A stretch of 64,000 nucleotides of DNA from Ceratopteris richardii (taxonomy: Eukaryota; Streptophyta; Polypodiopsida; Polypodiales; Pteridaceae), in assembly GCA_020310875.1 (NCBI GenBank), contig CM035408.1, forward strand, positions 148,916,907 through 148,980,906, written 5' to 3'. The notes beneath the pieces were generated by a model. The model made no database searches. It worked only from the letters and a program-made list of their open reading frames with translations, and was not told the DNA's origin. The position numbers were made by a program, and so were the translations under genes. Numbering within the stretch: the first letter of the stretch is position 1; each line of letters starts with the position of its first letter. Positions 1 to 11,372 of the stretch are shown here, in pieces.

Positions 1-2
1 AA

Positions 3-825
3 ATTGATGGTACAAGTTACACCCTGTGGAAGTTCAAAATTACTTCTATCCTTGATTCATATGAGCTTCTTGAGACTGTTCTTGGGACTCATCATGAGCC
101 CCAAGAAACACCTGATCCAAATAATCTTGGTCGAATGATTCCTCCTCATGTTGATCTTCTACGTGCTTGGAAACGTAGAAACACAGATGCACTCTACGCT
201 CTAGTTACAAGTACTACTCATAGTGTTCTCACTCTCATTCAGCATACTACCAAGGCTTGTGAAGCATGGAACATATTGAGAAATCAATATGAAACTCGTA
301 ATCAGACACGGATTCATAACTTGGAGAATCAACTGCAGTAGAAAGGTTTGCTGATGGGAGATTGTTGAGGTGTTTATCACTCGCATACAGAATCTACGAG
401 ATCGAATGCCAGGAGCAGGTGTACAGAAGTCAAGCGAGGAGCTAGCTCGGCATTGTCTTCAAATCTATCCACCAAAGTTTGATGGTCTAGTAATTGCTCT
501 CAATACTCAAATTAGACCTCAGCCACTAACATTTGAAGAATTCAGTGCCTTACTCATGGAGGAGGAGCTCCGGCTCAAGGCAAGGAGTGATGACAACAAA
601 GGAGATGCTGCATTCACAGCAAATGCCAAAGGAGGCAAAGTGAACTCTTCAAAAGATGGAGACAGAAAGAAGAATGACAAAAATAATTTCAAGGGAGAGT
701 GTTTCCATTGTAAGGAGAAAGGACACAGAATCCAAGATTGTCGCATCAAGAAGGCAAAAGAGAAGAATGGCTCTTCAAAAGGTGGAAAGGGCAAGGTTCT
801 ACCAACACAAAAAAATAGAGCTTGA
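3..825 (+). pseudogene. copia-1 gag, broken
   Basis: This encodes the capsid/nucleocapsid part of a copia polyprotein, which would package element RNA in the cytoplasmic particle. Reading from the left edge gives the usual gag start (DGTSYTLWKFKITS) and the W-N-x-L motif (EAWNILRNQY). A stop at about 339-341 and a frame change before 370 break it. The second part (370-825) ends in a CCHC zinc knuckle, CFHCKEKGHRIQDC, at about 698-740, in a Lys/Gly-rich tail. The N-terminus is cut by the window edge. The family call is firm; the gene is non-functional. Confidence 0.85.
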
Positions 826-2070
826 GTTATTTGTTACGATAGAGGAGGTATTCTCCTCGGCTGAAGATTTAGGAACAAATGACTCATGGGTGTTGGACAG
901 TGGTGCATCTAGTCACATGGTGAGCAGAAAAGACCTTTACAGTTCCTTACAACCTCTAAAGGAACCCATTAGAGTAAAGGTAGGCAACAATGCAAGATGT
1001 CCTATAGAGGGTGAAGGTACGGTTTCTATCATCAACTCTAATGGGGATGTCAAAAAACTTTCAAATGTGTTGTATGTTCCACAAATCAAACAAAATCTAC
1101 TTTCAATACCTTCTATAACGGATCAAGGGCATCAAGTATCTTTGCATAAAATAGGAGCTAAGATAATGGACAGTAACAACAACCTTGTTCGGACTGGCAC
1201 AAGGAGGAACAACCAATATGAGTTGTGTGCTCTTAGAGCCATTATAAGTGTGGGTACAAGTAAGCTATGGCATGAGAGACTCAACCACATTGGATACCCT
1301 GTACTAAAGGAGATGCATTGTAGGGGTATGGTTGCACATGCATCAATTGCTGAAATGAAGGAACCATGTGAAGCTTGCATGATGGACAAGCAACAAAGGA
1401 AGGCATTTCCACAAGAAAGCAAGAACAAGGCAAGCAATCCTCTAGAGTTGGTGCATGCTGACTTGTGTGAAAAAATGCCTACACAAGCCTTGGGCTGATC
1501 TTCCTACTTCATGTTACTTGTCGACGACTATAGCAGGAAGATGTGGGTGTACTTCCTTCATGACAAGGCTCAAGATTTTGGTACGTTTAAAGAATGGCTT
1601 CAGCTTGTTGAAACTCAAACAGGGAAGAAGATGAAGAAATTCAGGATAGATGGTGGTGGTGAGTTCACATCAACACAGTTTGAAGATTTTTGCAAGATTA
1701 AAGGAATCAAGCATCAACTCAGAGTGGCACCTAGCCCTCACTATAACGGTGTTGCAGAACATCGAAATCGAACCATCATGGAGATGGCAAGGTGCATGTT
1801 GAAGGGAAAGGGTTTGCCTAATCAATTTTAGGCAGAGGCTATCAACACTGCTGTGTACATCTTGAATCAAAGCTACACCAAGGCACTTGATGGAAATAAT
1901 CCACAAGAGGCCTACACTGGTAAAAAGCCATCAGTTTCCCATTTCAAAGTATTTGGAAGTGAATGTTATGTGCATACTCTAGATAGGGAGAGAAACAAGC
2001 TTCAACCAAAAAACATCAAATGTATCTTCTTAGGGTACAGTGAAGATAAGAAGATTTATAACCTTTATTG
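826..2070 (+). pseudogene. copia-1 protease-integrase, broken
   Basis: The retropepsin active site is visible as DSWVLDSGASSHM at about 880-918. The GAG-pre-integrase zinc finger follows, with HERLNHIG and CEACMMDKQ at about 1270-1390. The integrase core then shows VDDYSRKMWVY, IDGGGEF and YNGVAEHRNRT at about 1513-1775, which carry the acidic catalytic residues. A TGA near 1496, a frame shift into 1511 and a TAG in place of a conserved Trp codon near 1829 interrupt it. The frame resumes (AEAINTAVYILNQ) and ends with the typical FKVFGSECYVH and IFLGYSEDKK motifs. The coding sequence breaks off before RT, so it cannot supply a complete pol. Confidence 0.88.
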
Positions 2071-2147
2071 ATGCTAAGAAGATCATGGCGAGTCCCGATG
2101 TGGTGTTCAAGGAGGAGCAACCACATGTAGTGGAAGAGGAAAAGAGA

Positions 2148-2372
2148 GCTCCTCTATCTATACTGATTTTATAACACAAAAAATATCAACAAGTAATCTT
2201 GCGTGTGTGAGAGAGTGAGGAAGCACGAATAGAACTACACTACAAGAGCCAAGAAGGACATCGATGCAACAAGAAACACAATGCCCAGAAGAGCTCTCTA
2301 TGGATAGATGATGATTAACAATAGGAGAATGAGTGAAGTGAGAGCTCTAAGAGAATCCCAAAGTACTATGTT
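2148..2372 (-). repeat. LTR-like fragment, direct repeat copy 1
   Basis: This stretch of about 225 bp is repeated at 4888-5113 in the same orientation, with moderate divergence. Read on the minus strand it begins TGTTGGAACATAGTACTTTG, the typical start of a plant copia LTR, so it is probably the 5' part of a minus-strand LTR. The two copies bracket the 750-bp tandem array. Confidence 0.6.
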
Positions 2373-2375
2373 CCA

Positions 2376-4690
2376 ACACATATGTGTACATTTTCTATAT
2401 GTGCTTACATGGGGAGAAAACCTCTAACTAGCTCTTGAGTAAAAAGTGCCCATGTATAGGGAAACGGTTCATGTCAAAGTTACTTGAGGGAAACATAAGT
2501 GTAACAAACCCCCCCCTCGAGAAAACCATGTGAACACATACAAGGAGTGAAAGATCAGCCCCACCAGGTAATAATCCTAAACACTTTGTGAAAAGCCTCA
2601 AGCTTTCTTGTGGAAGAGCTTTGTTGACCACTCCTTGTGGAAGAGCTTCAGTGATCACGCAATTTGCTATCTCGAAATGTCATTTGCAGCCACTTTGGCA
2701 TAGATTGTGCATCCTTGATAGATATGCATTCCTCATGTAATACATCATCAAAATGCACATCATTGGTGGGCTGAATTATAAGAAAGCAATCACGCAAGAG
2801 ACCAGAAATCCAGTAGCAGAGAAGATAATAGCTATGGTAGAATTTCAAGAACTTGGTACTCACAATAAGTATAAAGATGATGGTATTGTCTAGTTATGCA
2901 CTCTAAAGGAAGAACTTAAATGGTGATCTAGATAGCTCTAGATAGGGGGTTACAATGTAGGATGTGGGCAGCCACCGCCCACATCCTTCTAACCCCCTAT
3001 GGGTGGTAGGATGTGGGCAACCACCACCCACCTAGTCCCATACATGGTTTAGGTTAGTTCAGCCAACCTAAAAGATATGAATAATTTTATTCTTACAGGA
3101 AATACTCCATGGAATATTTACAACACATATGAGTATATTGTCTATATGTGCTTACATGGGGAGAAAACCTCTAGCTACCTCTCGAGAAAAAGTGTCCATG
3201 TATAGGGAAACGGTTCATGTCAAAGCTACTTGAGGGACACATAAGTGTAACAAAACCCCCTCGAGAAAGTCATGTGAACACATACAAGGAGTGAAAGATT
3301 AGCCCCACTAGGTAATAATCCTAAATGCTTTGTAAAAAGCCTCAAGCTCTCTTGTGGAAGAGCTTTGGTGAACACTCCTTGTGGAAGAGCTTCGGTGATC
3401 ATGCAATTTGCTATCTTGAAATGTCGTTAGTAGCCACTTTGGAGTAGATTATGTATCCTTGATAGACATGCATTCTTCATGTAATAAGTCATCAAAATGC
3501 ACATCAATGGTGGGCTTAATTATAAGAAAGCACGCACACAAGAGCACAAAAAGGAAATGGCAAAGAAGATAATAGCTATGGTAGAATTTCAAGAACTTGG
3601 TACTCACAGTAAGTATAAAGATGATGATATTGTCCAGCTGTGCACTCTAAAGGTAGAACTTAAATTGTGATCTAGATAGCTCTAGATTGGGGATTACAAG
3701 GTAGGATGCAGGCAGCCTCCGCCCACATTCTACCTTGTAACCCCCTATGGGTGGTAGGATGTGGGCAGCCACTGCCCGCCTAGTCCCATACATGGCTTAG
3801 GTCGGTTCAAACAACCTAAAAGATATGAATGATTTTTTATTCTAACAGGAAATATTCCATGGAATATTTACAAAACATATGAGTATATAGTCCATATGTG
3901 CTTACATGGGGAGAAAACCTCTAGCTACCTCTCGAGAAAAAGTTCCCATGTATAAGGAAATGGTTCATGTCAAAGCTACTTGAGGGACACATAAGTGTAA
4001 CAAACCCCCCTCGAGCAAATGATGTGAATACATATAAGTTGTGAAAGATCAACCCCACTAGGTAATAATCCTAAAGCTTTGCAAAAAGCCTAAAAATTTC
4101 TTATGGAAGAGCTTTGGTGAATATTCCTACCACATTATCTTGTAGCCAAGTAAAGGATCACACAATTCGCTATCTTGAAATATTGTTTGTAGCCACTTTG
4201 GCATAGATTGTGTATCCTTGATAGAGGTGCATTCCTCATGTAAAACATCATCAAAATGCACATCATTGGTGGGTTGAATTATAAGAAAGTAGTCACACAA
4301 GAGAACAGAAAGCGAGTAGTAGAGAAGATAATAGTTATGGTAGAATTTCAAAAATTTGGTACTCACATCAAGTATAAATATGACGGTGTTGTCAAGTTGT
4401 GCACTCTAAAGGTAGAACTTACATGTTGATCTAGAACACTCTAGATAGCGAGTTACAAGGTGAAGTATGCTTACTCAATTCGATGTCTCGGGTAGAGTAG
4501 AAGTCACATATATACAGGCTTATGAAGAGGTGTGGCACTCCATGGATGGCTAGGAATGGGTGGTAGAATGTGGGCAGCCACCACCCACCTAATCCTATAC
4601 ATGACTTAGGTCAGTTCAACCAACCTAAAAGATATAAACGATTTCTCATTTATTTAGGAAATATTCCATGGAATATTTCCTTAACCCTCA
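2376..4690. repeat. Tandem array, three units of about 750 bp
   Basis: Three units follow one another. The anchor cttacatggggagaaaacc recurs near 2403, 3151 and 3901. Each unit also carries acggttcatgtcaaag, a 'ggaagagcttyggtga' stretch, an indel-prone GGTAGGATGTGGGC segment, and a terminal palindromic ccatggaatattt at about 3110, 3858 and 4666. The third unit differs most and has extra sequence near 4455-4560. On the minus strand, units 1 and 3 keep short related ORFs (2648-2863 and 4127-4366) containing QPTNDVHFDDVLHEEC and MPKWLQ. Those may be remnants of the copia linker between integrase and RT; this is only a guess. Confidence 0.8.
2959..2987. other. Perfect 11-bp inverted repeat (hairpin)
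   Basis: AGGATGTGGGC pairs with GCCCACATCCT across a 7-nt loop in unit 1 of the tandem array. Unit 2 keeps a degenerate form at about 3701-3735, and unit 3 has lost the partner arm. Its function is unknown. Confidence 0.7.
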
Positions 4691-5113
4691 TGTGAAGGGC
4701 ACTTCCTTCACACCCCACCAAGGGGATCACTGGCCCCCTAGGACCCCCTAGCCAGTTGGACTACTAACCCCCTTGGACCTCCAAGCTGAAGCTACTCCGC
4801 AATGGCCAAACCCCACAATTGGGGAAACTAGTATCTCCCTCTCCTTACAATGCATTATATGCTCCAATTCGACCTTCATCTAAGATGCAACTCTCCTCTA
4901 TCTATAATGATTTTATAATACAAATAATATCAAGAAGTAATCATGGGTGTCTGAGAGAGTGAGGAAGCACGAATACAGTACACAGAAGTACAAAGAAGGA
5001 GATCAATGCAACAAGAAACATTATGGCTAGAAAAGTTGTCTATGGATAAATGATGATTAGTAATATGAGATTGAGTGAAGTGATAGCTATAAGCGAATCC
5101 CAAAGTACTATGT
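4691..5113 (-). repeat. LTR-like debris, direct repeat copy 2
   Basis: 4888-5113 repeats 2148-2372, ending in the shared string ccaaagtactatgt immediately before the LTR of element E. 4691-4887 is unassigned C-rich sequence. It probably belongs to the same minus-strand LTR or leader, because it runs on continuously from the repeat. No ORF of note is present. Confidence 0.5.
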
Positions 5114-5754
5114 TGTCACTCTAGTACAATGGTGAGTATCAATGTGATGAGTCAATCCACGTAGAGGATAGGCTGATATGAAGATCAAGAGCGAGTGAAG
5201 TGCACAAAGGTGATGGTGAGAAACACAAAGGCATACACACACACACGAGAGGAAAGTGGCGATGGAGATCAATGGAAGGTGAGAAAGGAACTCATATTTA
5301 TCACAAAATAGTTACAATAACTCTACTAGTCCAAAAGTTACTAGTTTCAAAAAGTTCTCAAAATGAGCTCTCTAGTTTTATTTATAGTTTTTGCCTATTT
5401 TTGACCAATTTCACATCTAGTGATGGGCATAGTTAAAAAATAGGTTCTACATCTAATTTGAGGTACCTAACGGCTTCCAAAAATTATAAAAATTGGTACG
5501 AGCTACCTACTTAGACTCCTCAAGCTTGAGGACTCCTCGGCTTGCACAAAATGGAGTCGCGCATGCAGTATCAGATTTATGTACATATATTACATTGTTT
5601 TAGTGATAAAAATCACTTTTCACGTTATGAAATGATTGTTTTTAATAAGAAGGTAGGCACCGATGCTTGAATACCACTTATTAGCTCCCCTTGGCCCTAT
5701 GTGGTTCATATTCATCTGTGATGGGATCTTGTACTTGGTCTTGTGCCTCGAACA
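5114..5754 (-). repeat. 3' LTR of element E (minus)
   Basis: On the minus strand the LTR starts TGTTCGAGGCAC (5754 downward) and ends GAGTGACA (5121-5114). Its last ~200 bp match 42811-43018 in reverse complement, which is the LTR end preceding a PBS in the plus copy of E. A polypurine tract lies directly upstream. The TG...CA ends, the PPT and the match to a PBS-adjacent LTR together support the boundaries. No target duplication can be tested because the far end of the element is rearranged. Confidence 0.8.
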
Positions 5755-5772
5755 CTCCCCTCCTCCTCATTT
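5755..5772 (-). other. Polypurine tract of element E
   Basis: On the minus strand this reads AATGAGGAGGAGGGGAG immediately before the LTR start TGTTCG. It is the plus-strand primer site in reverse transcription. Confidence 0.75.
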
Positions 5773-5878
5773 CTGTTGTCCTTGACATAACTTGACCATG
5801 CATGGGTAATGTAGTTATTGAGGAGCTCTATCGCAAGGATATGTTACATTATTCGAATGCCCTTGATAAGATTGTTTT

Positions 5879-6508
5879 CTAACTTCTCCCAATCAATGGT
5901 TGGGGTTTGTCAAGAGGTGGCATCTGATAATGCTCGAAGTACATCACTCGTTCGCACGTGAACAAATCGAGTAGGTGAGTGGGTCTGCTCATAAAGACTT
6001 CTGAGTGGTACTCCTCGAATCCAGTAGTGAACATATTTTTAAAAGTCTGATTGTAGCATGCTCGCATATATTTCAATCAATAGTCCCACACATAATAGAC
6101 CTTGATTGATGGCATCATGCTCATATCGTACACTATATCCAAGTTTCCATGTTCGAATCTGGGGGTGTTCACTATTGGAGCCTTGACGTGCCTGAATGTC
6201 TTGAAGACCATTTGCATCATATCAAAAATTTTCTCTTTCATTTGCATGGTGACGTCGGGCATACGATGCAAGCGGGGTAACCAGTGGCGAATGGTAGCCA
6301 TCATGTAGCCCACTATAGGTGTGTTACTACAGGGAGGTGCTAAGTAAGGGTAGTTGAGCTAGTTTTGACATTGTTGGTTGTTTTGAACTTTAATGGCAAA
6401 GGCCTTTGAGGAACGTCTTCTAAGGATCGGACCATAGCATGGGTCGTATTTTAGATGGGTGGGTGTGTGCATCCACGTATGCATCATCTCTGGATACTCT
6501 TGTAGTAA
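5879..6508 (-). pseudogene. C-terminal domain of the E accessory ORF, unrecognised
   Basis: This is the 3' end of a long minus-strand reading frame just upstream of the E polypurine tract, the position where Athila elements carry an env-like ORF. It is interrupted by stops near 6360 and 6076, but flanking peptides stay in register: YQPTWRTKLLQEYPEMMH, IRHWLPRLHRMPDVT, and FTTGFEEYHSEVFMSRPTH. I do not recognise the family. The segments visible here show no signal peptide or obvious membrane helix, so an envelope role is not supported. The persistence of long reading segments suggests it was once a real product of the element. Confidence 0.55.
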
Positions 6509-7559
6509 TTTTGTTCTCCATGTAGGTTGATAGATATGACCCTTGTGAGCTTGCGGAGGGACATCGGCTGGCTCGAACTGGGTGGCATGTGTTGGTCGCT
6601 TCTTAGTGATGTTCTCAATCTGTAAATTATATTCGATGAGCAACATGAAGTAGGGTTTATACCGCAGCTCACTAGTTTATGTGTCGACGGAGTGCTATAG
6701 CGGCAAAATATGGATAATTTAAAATAACTTCTTCAATATTTCCTATCGCATGTAACTGAGTGTCAACTCTCGCCAAATGCATTTTGACAAGTTCTTCAAC
6801 CGTCTTCAACCATGTCGGGGGAGATAACTCATACGTATCTTGACGTGCTTCTGAGGATATGTCTCCAACCACGGGTAATGGTTCATACTCTTCTTCAAAT
6901 GTGTGATCCGTTGGGATCTATTTGGTCTCATCTAGTTCCGGCAAGTCAAGTGAGGATTTCGGTCTAGGAGGCTCCATCATACTAGATATTTGGCCTTGCG
7001 ACTCTTGAACTTTTATTCGTAGCTTGTTCAATTCTTCAAGGAGGGTTGGTGGGGTGACCTCTTGCACAATTGTAGGTCTTGACGAATCTCTTAATGTCAA
7101 TTGCTTGTTTGCTTCCTTGAGCGTCTCGCACTCGACTTGTAGTCGTTCGTAATCTTCTAGCAGGCATGCGTGATCGTCCAATAGAATTTGCATGGGCTCA
7201 AGAGGAACTTCTCTAAAGCGTGAGGGGCTTACAGGTGTCTCTGGATGATCCAGTGTAGCCTAGAAGTTTTCATGGTTTTGCTCTTAGAGTCGTTGATTTT
7301 CTTCTTTCGCTGCATTGAGGTGCCTTTAAAGGAGTGTCATGTTGCGCAATAATTGAGCATTGAGCATTAAATGTACGTCTAAATGAGACTCAATATCTTT
7401 TACATGCTCCTGTAACTGTGCCTCAAAGGTTTGTTGTTGCTTTCGCTACTCCGCTTCCAAGGCTTGATATTTCAGCTTGAGTTCTTAATTCTGCAATGTC
7501 AACATATCTAGTTGTTTCTGCAATTTCTGGATCATCTGTTGGAGGGCCGAATGTTGTAG
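6509..7559. repeat. Direct tandem duplication inside E, unit 1 (about 1.05 kb)
   Basis: It starts at ttctccatgtaggttgatag and ends at gttgtagt. It repeats as unit 2 at 7560-8558, continuing at 41504-41556 after block G. Clear base substitutions between units show that the duplication is old and predates the G insertion. Confidence 0.85.
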
Positions 7560-8558
7560 TAATTATATTCTCCATGTAGGTTGATAGATATGACCCTTGT
7601 GAGCTTCCAAAGGGACATCTACTCACTCGAACTAGGTGGCATGTGTTGGTCGCTTCTTAGTGATGCTTTCAATCTATGAATTATATTCAGTGAGCAACAT
7701 GAAGTAGGGTTTATACTACAACTCACTAGTACTTATGTGTCGATGGGATGCTATAGCGGCAAATTATGTAGACTTTAAAATAACTTCTTCAATATTTCCC
7801 ATCGCATGTAAGTGAGCATCAACTCTCGCCAAATGCATTTTGTCGAGTTCTTCAACCATCGTCAACAATGTCGGGGGAGGTAACTCATATGTATCTTGAC
7901 CTACTTCTGAGGATGTGTCTCCAACCACGGGTAATGGTTCGTACTCTTCTTCAAATGTGTCATCCGTTGGGATCTATATGGTCTCGTCTAGTTCTGGCAA
8001 GTCAGGTCAGGATTCCAGTCCAGGAGGCTCCATCATGCTAGATACTTGGGCTTGCAACTCTTGAACTTTCATTCATAGCTCATTCAATTCTTCAAGGAGG
8101 GTCCATGGGGTGACCTCCTTCACAATCGTAGGTCTTGATGAATCTTTTAATGTCAATTGCTTGTTTGCTTCCTTGAGCGTCTCGTAGTCGACTTGTAATC
8201 CATTGTAATCTTCTAGCAGGCATGCATGATTGTCCAATAGAATTTGCATGGACACAGGACGAACTTCTCTAAAGCATCAGGGGCTTACATGTGTCTCTGC
8301 ACGATCCAGTGTAGCCTCAAAGTTTTCACGGTTTTGTTGTTGGATTCATTGATTTTCTTCTTTCGCTGCATTGAGGTGCCTTTAAAGGAGTGCCATGTTG
8401 GATAATTGAGCATTGCACATTAAATGTACATCTAACTGAGACTCGACATCTTTTACATGCTCTTCTAATTGTGCCTTGAAGGTTTGTTGTTGCTTTTGCT
8501 ACTCTGCTTCCAAGGCTTGATATTTCACGTTGAGTTCTTGATTCTGCAATGTCAACGT
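7560..8558. repeat. Direct tandem duplication inside E, unit 2, cut by block G
   Basis: The first 999 bp of the second unit; the last ~53 bp resume at 41504. Comparison with unit 1 supplies the empty site: unit 1 reads gtcaacatatctag, while unit 2 reads gtcaacgt before G and acgtatctag after it. Confidence 0.85.
8555..8558. other. Target-site duplication, left copy (ACGT)
   Basis: ACGT (or AACGT from 8554) precedes the LTR start TGTCG at 8559. The same bases follow the LTR terminus CGACA at 41500-41503. The empty paralogous site within E supports this as the insertion point of the whole block. Confidence 0.75.
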
Positions 8559-11369
8559 TGTCGTAGAGATATTCATCTCTACTTTCATGTCTTGATCAAA
8601 TGATTTTTCTTGAGATATCAATCGACAACTGATAGTTTTTTTTTAGCCATGGCGAAGGCCTATCCAGAGGTCAGTGATTCAGAAAAGCTGTGAATGTCAA
8701 AAAGATTTAGTCTCCGCAATTGGGAAGACAATTGCACTAAAAAAAACTTCAAAAGATTTGACAAAGTAATTCTCGAAGTGGATATATTTTCATGGTTCGA
8801 AACCATCAAAGGTTGCAAGAGGAGCAATATTTATTTAATTTCACAATAGTACGACAATACTTCTCTGGTCTTCGCTCGGCAGCAGAATTAGCTCATATCA
8901 ACAATAGGTATATTCCTCTCTAAACTTTGAGATTTTAAGCTATTAAAAGGGAATGATTGGAGACCAAGGGATGGAGCGTCAAAATTAGCATCGTCAAAGA
9001 TTAAAAAGAAGGGCGCACATTTAAAGAAAAACAAAATGAGTGGAACTGATGGATCTTTCTCATCAAAGGAGCGCCCATCGGAAGAGAAGACATCGCGGGA
9101 ACTCAGGGACTCTCTGGGGGCTAAAAGTCGGCTGATCGAAGAAGGATATACGCTGTTGAAGAGGCGGATGGATGATTTTGTTTTTTGGACAGATACACAG
9201 AGTTTGAAGGAAAAGAAAGAGGTATCCGCTTGAATAGGGGAAGTCAACATAATCAAAACCCGGAGGCTCGTCCATGAAAACTTGGTATGAGTGGAAGGAG
9301 ATTGCATGAGAAGGCCAACTCCAGGAGATTGCTTTCGATAACTTTGGCGAAATGGTAATAATCTGAAGCAACTACTCTGAGGCATATGAGGGGGGGGGAC
9401 AAAAGAAAAGATACGGGCATCACACCTGATCTGCGCAGAAGAAGGAAGTCAGATCTAAATTGGCTTCTTCATCATATGACAATTCATGGTCTGGAGATGA
9501 TTGATGGCTACAATTTATAAATACTTCTCACAAGATTGATCAGACTTGGAAGACGACAAGACTCGTATCCGGATGACCAAGTGATTTGAGCAATCTGTTG
9601 CCCCTGTGAATCAAATACCCTTCGATCTGAAACTGTAATGGACAGATTTTTTTTCCTACGAAGAAGTTAGCGTCTCATTGAGACAGATGAAACTACTATT
9701 CCATTTGATATGATTCTGATGGCTTCTTACACAAAGGTGGTGACCGTGAACGCAGGCGCGTCAACAGAGAAAAGATTCGATACCTTGAGGTCAAGATAGG
9801 TAAAAGGAAAGGAAAACCAATACTGCGCATAAGGAGACTTCTTGGAAGCTCTTTGATTTACATAACACCAGTGTAAGGCAGAAGTGAAGGATCTAACTTC
9901 AGAGCTCTGTGTTTCACGTAGATGACAAAAGTACTTTCGATGCTGCTTTGAACAAGTATGATTCCTGTGCTCAACTCTAATAAGGTCGATGAACATTCTG
10001 AAGATTCTCTGTTTATGCGCAAATGTTCTCACGTTTTTATTTGACAAATGTTTCTTTCTGCATACATACTGATGATTTGCTGTAGCTTTGAGTTCTGGCA
10101 AGAACACATCAACTTTCTGTTTATTGAATGATGTAACTGACATCTGTTATCTTTTATTTGAGTGACTATCGAATTATATCAATCCTCCCTGTTTCGCTCA
10201 ATTCCCTGACAAATCATTTAATCTGACATTGAATTGACGTTACATTCTCATTTTTTTTTGCTCACTCCTTTGACTCCAACCGATTTCGATTTCTGGCACC
10301 TCTTAAAAAGGGAAAGGACGATTTTCTTCTCTCTGAATATCTGTCTCCACGATCGCTAAGTTTACGCACGAATGATCACTATATGATTGATGACGTTGGA
10401 ACTTTAGGAGATGAAAGCAACAGTTGATTTATGATCAAATTCACACAATTTGATTCAACTGTTTATCTTGTGAAAAACGCAATATTTATAACACCTTTCT
10501 TCACCGCTGTGAATTATTGATGCTTGAATGTTTAAGCAACTGTAGCGAAAGTAGCAGATAGAATTTTTCAAAACGTCATAGTGTAGTTACAAGTCTTTTA
10601 AACATCAAGTCTGTTATATTACGCGCAAATTAAACCAATTATGATTTGAAATTTGTCAGGAAAACCAGAACGCTGTCAATAGAAACAGCGCTGACGAAAT
10701 TGTTTTTCGACCTAGCAAACTTTGACTGAATATGGACTTTGGTGCCTAATTCAAATTTTGTTTAACATTTCAATTAGTGATATGTAGATTCAGAGATATG
10801 TAGATTCTGTGATTCTGGCGAACGACTTGTTCTGTTTAACATTTCAAATCGTAATATGTAGATTCTGCTTCTATTGGTGTTTCTATTCAGAATGAATGAA
10901 TCTTTAATTATAAATACTCTGTTCAACGATTAGATAAAGGACGTCGGATAAATAAAGGCCAACGATCTGGAGGAACTCAATGAGTTGTATTTGTTGTACT
11001 TTCCATATTTGAAAGATATATGTCGTTTACTTCGTACTCAACGATGATGTAGAAAAGTTCTGACATTTTACCATAATTCATTCATTTTAATCAATGTGTG
11101 ATTAACTACGTTTAAATGATTTGATGAATCGTAAACATTGAGAATATTAACTACTCATATATGAGTTGATTGTTTCATTTTATCATCTGAAATGAACATA
11201 CTACTAATGTCCTTCGTACATGTTTGAGCAATTACTTGACTTGCTTTAAAAGCTTCTGTGAGAATTTGATGTGAGTGTCCACTTTACCTGAGATTGCTCC
11301 AAGTACCCCGCGTGCGCCGTTAATTTTGGCGGTCGCCCTGATCCACCGACCGTCCCTTTCGCGCCGACA
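8559..11369 (+). repeat. LTR-C, 2.8 kb, 5' LTR of the gag-only unit
   Basis: It begins TGTCGTAGAG and ends GCGCCGACA, followed two bases later by a tRNA-Trp PBS. A TATA-like ttTATAAATAc lies at 9514-9524. The last ~90 bp have the same layout as the ends of LTR-A and LTR-B (gcttgctccaag, ctgatccaccga, cgaca), but the body is unrelated to them by eye. No second copy of LTR-C exists in the window, so its 3' partner has been replaced. Short ORFs inside (for example 9036-9233) have no recognisable domain. Confidence 0.8.
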
Positions 11370-11372
11370 TAT

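Larger units (their letters stand above)
1..2140 (+). mobile_element. Ty1/copia retrotransposon fragment (copia-1), truncated
   Basis: A decayed copia element enters from the left edge of the window. Gag, protease and integrase domains appear in the copia order, but reverse transcriptase and RNase H are missing. Homology stops near 2140, where the sequence joins LTR-like debris at the short string ctcctctatcta, which also occurs near 4890. Several stops and frame changes show that it is not functional. The 5' LTR and PBS lie outside the window, and no 3' LTR of this element is recognisable. Confidence 0.9.
5114..8558 (-). mobile_element. Athila-like gypsy element E, minus copy (3' part)
   Basis: Read on the minus strand this is the 3' end of an element: coding sequence, a polypurine tract, then a 641-bp LTR ending at 5114. 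The element continues at 41500 and onward to about 42810, where block G interrupts it. Rejoining the two sides at the ACGT duplication restores a sequence colinear with the undisrupted duplicate around 7497-7560. The other E copy has a tRNA-Asp-type PBS, which is typical of Athila-lineage gypsy elements. No pol motifs occur in the rejoined segment, so this copy or its family may be non-autonomous. Confidence 0.75.
6509..8558 (-). pseudogene. E accessory ORF, coiled-coil region, tandemly duplicated and broken
   Basis: Minus-strand frames encode heptad-like, Leu/Glu/Lys-rich segments, for example LLEDYERLQVECETLKEANK at about 7080-7190 and its twin at about 8150-8255. They predict a coiled coil. 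An acidic stretch (EEYEPLPVVGD) and a conserved block (HLARVDTQLHAIGNIEEVIL) follow. Both duplicated units carry the same order of peptides with different stops, so neither is intact. The reading segment continues across block G to 41504 and then to the proline-rich part at 41772-42365. The function is unknown; a structural or partner-binding role would be inference from the coiled coil alone. Confidence 0.6.

Noticed and set aside
9036-9385. Short ORFs within LTR-C (65, 102 and 165 codons)
   Set aside because: They overlap on both strands, have no recognisable domain, and no second LTR-C copy is available to test conservation.
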